Source: an uncultured Rubellimicrobium sp. (lineage in GTDB: Bacteria > Pseudomonadota > Alphaproteobacteria > Rhodobacterales > Rhodobacteraceae). From it: a stretch of DNA of 11,272 nt. Below the pieces are notes generated by a model. That model searched no databases and was not told the DNA's origin. It saw only the letters and a program-made list of their open reading frames with translations. The DNA lies in NCBI GenBank assembly GCA_902805995.1, contig CADCUU010000442.1, positions 1 to 11,272 on the forward strand. The letters are read 5' to 3'. The position numbers were made by a program, and so were the translations under genes. Below are positions 8,481-11,272 of this stretch, piece by piece; position 1 is the first letter of the stretch, and each line of letters starts with the position of its first letter.

Positions 8481-8648
8481 CGGTGTTCTTGCCTAAGGTG
8501 CAAAATGTTAATGTTTCCATACCGCTGATTTAAAACGATAAGAGCCCTCATAGTGATTCTGGTTCCAGCGCTAGAACGGCAACTTCAACTTGACAACATT
8601 GCGAGGAAGGTGATCGTGCAGGCCTACCTACCGGACGAGGAGCCAGGC

Positions 8649-9842
8649 ATGGGACCCGATGACATCGCCACAGCCATGACCGGCGTTCTTTCTGAGGCAG
8701 GGCCGGGGCGACATGAAGCGTTCCTGCCCTCGCCCAAGGTGCAGAACCACGCCGCCTTCCTGGCTCACCTATCCGACGGCGCCCTGATCTGCGCCTGGTT
8801 CGGTGGGACGCTGGAGGGGAAGTCGGACATCTCGATCCATGCGTCGATCCTTCCGGCGGGCACCTTCCAGTGGGGTCCTGCGCAGCCGCTCAGTGGCGAC
8901 CCTCATCGTTCGGAGCAGAACCCCGTCATCTTCACGGCGCCCGACGGGGGGCTCTGGCTCTTCCACACGGCCCAGCCTTCCGGGAACCAGGATGAGTGCC
9001 AGATCCGAATGGCCCGCCTGAGCCGCAACCCGGAGGATCCGACCCTGATCTCGGCGGATGAGGGGCGCTTCCTTGATCTGCCGCTCGGCTGCTTCATTCG
9101 GGCCCCCGTGGTCGTGCGGGAGGACGGAGCCTGGCTGCTGCCGATCTTCCGCTGCATCCAAAGGCCCGGCCAGCGTTGGAACGGCAGTCACGATGTCGCA
9201 GCGGTCGGGGTTTCGACCGATGCGGGATCGACCTGGACGCTGGAGGATGTGCCGGACTCCATCGGCTCGGTCCATATGAGCCCCGTGGCGCTCGGGGAGG
9301 GTCGCTTCGCCGCCTTCTATCGGCGTCGGCAGGCGGACGTCGTCCACCGCTCTGAAAGCCTGGATGGCGGTCGCCGCTGGTCCGCTCCCCAGCCGACCGA
9401 TGTCCCCAACAACAACTCCTCCATCGCGGCGATCCGCCTCGCCTCGGGCGAGGTCGCGATGATCTGCAATCCCGCCTCCGCTGCAACCTCACCGGACCGG
9501 CGCGCTTCGCTTTATGACGAGCTGGGCGAGGATGATGCCCGCCCGGACGCCAGTCCAGAAGGGGGCTGCGTGCCCGTCTGGGGCGTGCCCCGGGCGCCGG
9601 TGGCGGTCTGCCTCTCCTCTGACGGCGGGCGGACCTTCCCGGCGCGGATCATCATTGAGGACGGTCCGGGCACCTGCCTTTCGAACGACTCCACCGACGG
9701 GCGGAACAAGGAGATGTCCTATCCCTGGCTCCTCGAAGGGCCGGATGGAGGGCTCCACATCGCCTACACCTATCACCGCCGTGCGATCAAATACGTCCAC
9801 CTCGCGCCCGGCTGGAAGAACGCAAGCGGAGGCTTGGCATGA
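8649..9842 (+). CDS. Cytoplasmic sialidase/BNR-fold protein (BNR_2-like), substrate unknown
   Basis: A 397-aa six-bladed-propeller-type protein of the sialidase superfamily. Asp-box motifs are at 189-196 (STDAGSTW), 237-244 (SLDGGRRW) and 323-330 (SSDGGRTF). Other conserved-looking parts are [19 protein letters not shown] near 48-66, [23 protein letters not shown] and [11 protein letters not shown]. There is no signal peptide, so it should act in the cytoplasm. The YRIP/FRIP motif carrying the first arginine of the catalytic triad in true sialidases is not found; the equivalent place reads VQNHAAF (31-37). It is therefore probably a glycoside hydrolase or lyase for another acidic sugar rather than a sialidase. 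ATG 8649 has GAGGAG 6 bases upstream. GTG 8616, after GAGGAAGG, is a real alternative; GTG 8553 has no good site. The stop overlaps the pdxA2 start (ATGA), so the two are coupled. Confidence 0.85.
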   Translation: MGPDDIATAMTGVLSEAGPGRHEAFLPSPKVQNHAAFLAHLSDGALICAWFGGTLEGKSDISIHASILPAGTFQWGPAQPLSGDPHRSEQNPVIFTAPDGGLWLFHTAQPSGNQDECQIRMARLSRNPEDPTLISADEGRFLDLPLGCFIRAPVVVREDGAWLLPIFRCIQRPGQRWNGSHDVAAVGVSTDAGSTWTLEDVPDSIGSVHMSPVALGEGRFAAFYRRRQADVVHRSESLDGGRRWSAPQPTDVPNNNSSIAAIRLASGEVAMICNPASAATSPDRRASLYDELGEDDARPDASPEGGCVPVWGVPRAPVAVCLSSDGGRTFPARIIIEDGPGTCLSNDSTDGRNKEMSYPWLLEGPDGGLHIAYTYHRRAIKYVHLAPGWKNASGGLA

Positions 9843-10792
9843 GCGACATCATCGGCATCACCATGGGCGACCCGGTCGGGGTCGGGCCCGAGATCTGCGT
9901 CCGTGCCCTCGCCGAGATGGGCGAGCGCGACCGTGCCCGTACGCGGATCTACGGCAACTTGGCCACCCTGGAGGCGGCGCGGTCAGCCCTGGGGGTCGAG
10001 GTCGATCTGGAAGGTCAAGTCGTCGATCTGCCCGTCGAGGGCGCCCCTTTGCCCTGGGGCCAGTTATCGGCCGTAGCCGGCGACGCCGCGTTCCGCTTCA
10101 TCGAGAAGGCCGTGCGCGACGCCGAAGCGGGCGTGATCGGCTGCATCGTGACCGCGCCCATCAACAAGGAGGCGCTGAACGCCGCCGGCCATCACTACGA
10201 CGGCCATACCGGGATGCTGCGATCCCTGACCGGAGCCAAGGCGGCCTACATGCTGCTCGCGTCTGAGCGGCTCAAGGTTATCCACGTCTCGACGCACGTC
10301 TCGCTCAAGGAGGCGATCCAGCGGCTGACGGCCGAGCGCGTCCTGGCGACGATCCGCGCAGGGAACGCGCATCTTAAGCGCATTGGCATCGCGAGCCCGC
10401 GCATCGCCGTCGCGGGCATCAACCCCCATTGCGGTGAGAATGGCCTCTTCGGGACTGAGGATGACGACCACATCGCGCCCGGCGTCGCCGCGGCGCGTGC
10501 CGAGGGCATCGACGCCTATGGCCCGATCTCGGCCGACACCCTGTTCTACCGCGCCTATGCCGGGGCCTTCGATCTCGTGGTCGCGCAGTACCACGATCAA
10601 GGACACATCCCGGTCAAGCTCGTGGCCTTCGATACGGCTGTCAACGTCTCGGTGGAGTTGCCCATCGATCGCACCTCGGTCGATCACGGCACGGCGTTCG
10701 ACATCGCCGGCAAGGGCATCGCGAACCACGGCAACATGAACGAGGCCATCGCCTACGCCCGCAGGCTGGTCAGCGGAGGACGTCCAGAATGA
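9839..10792 (+). CDS. pdxA2: PdxA2-type 4-phospho-D-threonate/D-erythronate dehydrogenase
   Basis: A 317-aa cytoplasmic NAD-dependent, divalent-metal oxidative decarboxylase of the PdxA fold. Opening [14 protein letters not shown] and closing [16 protein letters not shown] are family signatures. Metal-ligand histidines by comparison with E. coli PdxA are His 153 (STHVSL), His 197 (INPHCGE) and His 252 (QYHDQGH); the substrate-phosphate pair is His 123-Thr 124 (DGHT). All are present. PdxA itself works in vitamin B6 synthesis, but a copy inside a catabolic operon with a DHDPS-family lyase is much more likely PdxA2, which oxidises and decarboxylates 4-phospho-D-threonate or D-erythronate to dihydroxyacetone phosphate. 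That assignment is from context. The start has GGAGG with 6-base spacing and overlaps the preceding stop by 4 bp. The following gene starts in an identical ATGA overlap. Confidence 0.9.
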   Translation: MSDIIGITMGDPVGVGPEICVRALAEMGERDRARTRIYGNLATLEAARSALGVEVDLEGQVVDLPVEGAPLPWGQLSAVAGDAAFRFIEKAVRDAEAGVIGCIVTAPINKEALNAAGHHYDGHTGMLRSLTGAKAAYMLLASERLKVIHVSTHVSLKEAIQRLTAERVLATIRAGNAHLKRIGIASPRIAVAGINPHCGENGLFGTEDDDHIAPGVAAARAEGIDAYGPISADTLFYRAYAGAFDLVVAQYHDQGHIPVKLVAFDTAVNVSVELPIDRTSVDHGTAFDIAGKGIANHGNMNEAIAYARRLVSGGRPE

Positions 10793-11272
10793 GCTTTGTC
10801 ATCGAAGGCGTCTTCTGCGCCGCCGCCACGCCCCTGAAGGAGGACGGCACGCCCGACCTCCCCCTCTTCGGCGCTCACGCACGTGCCCTCCTTGAGGAAG
10901 GCTGCCACGGAGTCGCGCTCCTGGGCTCGACCGGCGAGGCCGCCAGCTTCGGCATCCGCGAGAGGATGGACCTTCTGGAGGCCGCGCTCGCGGCGGGCGT
11001 GCCGGCCGATGCGCTGCTGCCCGGCACCTCCGTTCCTTCGGTGACCGACACCGTCGCGCTCACACGGCATGCGGTTCAGGCGGGGGCGCGCGGCGTCGTC
11101 ATGCTGCCGCCCTTCTACTACAAGGCCTTTTCCGACGAAGGGCTGTTCCGCTTCTATGCCAAGGTGATCGAGGGCGTGGCCGACGACCGGCTCAGGGTCC
11201 TGCTCTACCACATTCCCATGTTCACCGGCGTGCCCATCAGCCATTCGTTGATCGCGATGTTGCGCCAAGCTT
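10789..11272 (+). CDS. DHDPS/N-acetylneuraminate lyase-family aldolase or dehydratase, 3'-truncated
   Basis: The first 161 codons of a class-I aldolase-type TIM-barrel protein of about 300 aa, cut by the right edge. ATG 10789 has GGAGGA 8 bases upstream and overlaps the pdxA2 stop as ATGA. Visible family motifs are the N-terminal [14 protein letters not shown], the GSTGE pyruvate-binding loop at 46-50 (GTTGE in DHDPS, GSTGE in NanA and keto-deoxy-sugar-acid lyases), PPFYYK at 107-112 and the active-site Tyr 140 in [10 protein letters not shown]. The Schiff-base lysine would fall just past the window, so catalytic competence cannot be confirmed. Family members condense or split pyruvate with aldehydes or dehydrate sugar acids. 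With a PdxA2 and a BNR-fold enzyme next to it, a sugar-acid lyase or dehydratase role is likelier than lysine biosynthesis. Confidence 0.9.
   Translation, partial: MSFVIEGVFCAAATPLKEDGTPDLPLFGAHARALLEEGCHGVALLGSTGEAASFGIRERMDLLEAALAAGVPADALLPGTSVPSVTDTVALTRHAVQAGARGVVMLPPFYYKAFSDEGLFRFYAKVIEGVADDRLRVLLYHIPMFTGVPISHSLIAMLRQA

Larger units (their letters stand above)
8418..8648. other. Divergent intergenic control region
   Basis: This 231-bp spacer separates the two divergent operons and is visibly AT-richer between about 8455 and 8560 than anything else in the window. It contains the operator palindrome and the minus-strand promoter candidate. Towards the plus operon I see AT-rich stretches (around 8501-8545) and a second TTGACA at 8590-8595, but no convincing paired -35/-10, so the plus promoter is not located. 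Confidence 0.5.

Noticed and set aside
8590..8618. TTGACA at 8590-8595 as the plus-operon promoter
   Set aside because: The -10 position 17 bases later reads ATCGTG, which is not a plausible -10 box, and it lies inside the likely leader close to the start codon.
8553..8648. Upstream start of the BNR-fold protein at GTG 8553
   Set aside because: No Shine-Dalgarno is present near it and the extra 32 residues are not family-like; ATG 8649 or GTG 8616 are better supported.

Overview
The window is GC-rich (roughly two-thirds G+C outside a few patches). It has tightly packed, coupled genes with strong GGAGG-type ribosome-binding sites and alphaproteobacterial-looking proteins. This fits a Rhodobacteraceae/Roseobacter-like alphaproteobacterium, an inference from composition and protein style only. 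No rRNA, tRNA, CRISPR array or replication origin was seen. The content is an accessory carbohydrate or sugar-acid catabolic locus.

Layout. (1) 1-857, plus strand: the 3' three-quarters of a mannonate dehydratase gene (uxuA); its start lies off the left edge. (2) 985-2028, plus: a Gfo/Idh/MocA-family NAD(P)-dependent oxidoreductase with a GTG start and lower GC than its neighbours. (3) 2029-2449: about 420 bp without an intact gene. It holds a decayed IS3-type transposase fragment (minus), a perfect 8-bp inverted repeat and a weaker hairpin. (4) 8417 down to 2450, minus: one compact five-gene operon. In transcription order it encodes an EamA/DMT-type membrane transporter, a periplasmic family-5 solute-binding protein, two Dpp/Opp-type permeases and one protein carrying two fused ABC ATPase domains. 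A GC-rich stem-loop lies just after the binding-protein gene. (5) 8418-8648: a divergent control region with a 16-bp palindrome (ATCTTGTCAACAAGAT) of the kind bound by FCD-type GntR repressors, overlapping a perfect TTGACA -35 box for the minus operon. (6) 8649-11272, plus: a translationally coupled operon of a cytoplasmic sialidase/BNR-fold protein, a PdxA2-type 4-phospho-sugar-acid dehydrogenase and the first half of a DHDPS/NanA-family lyase, cut by the window's right edge.

How it may work together (inference). The ABC system would import an oligomeric or acidic substrate. The signal-less BNR-fold enzyme would act on it in the cytoplasm. The PdxA2 and DHDPS-family enzymes would then degrade released sugar acids, with UxuA and the MocA-type dehydrogenase linking to hexuronate-type metabolism. 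The DMT protein may export or exchange a product. The BNR-fold protein lacks the YRIP/FRIP arginine motif of true sialidases, so its substrate is open. The kinase that PdxA2 enzymes need (DUF1537 type) and any regulator gene are not in the window.
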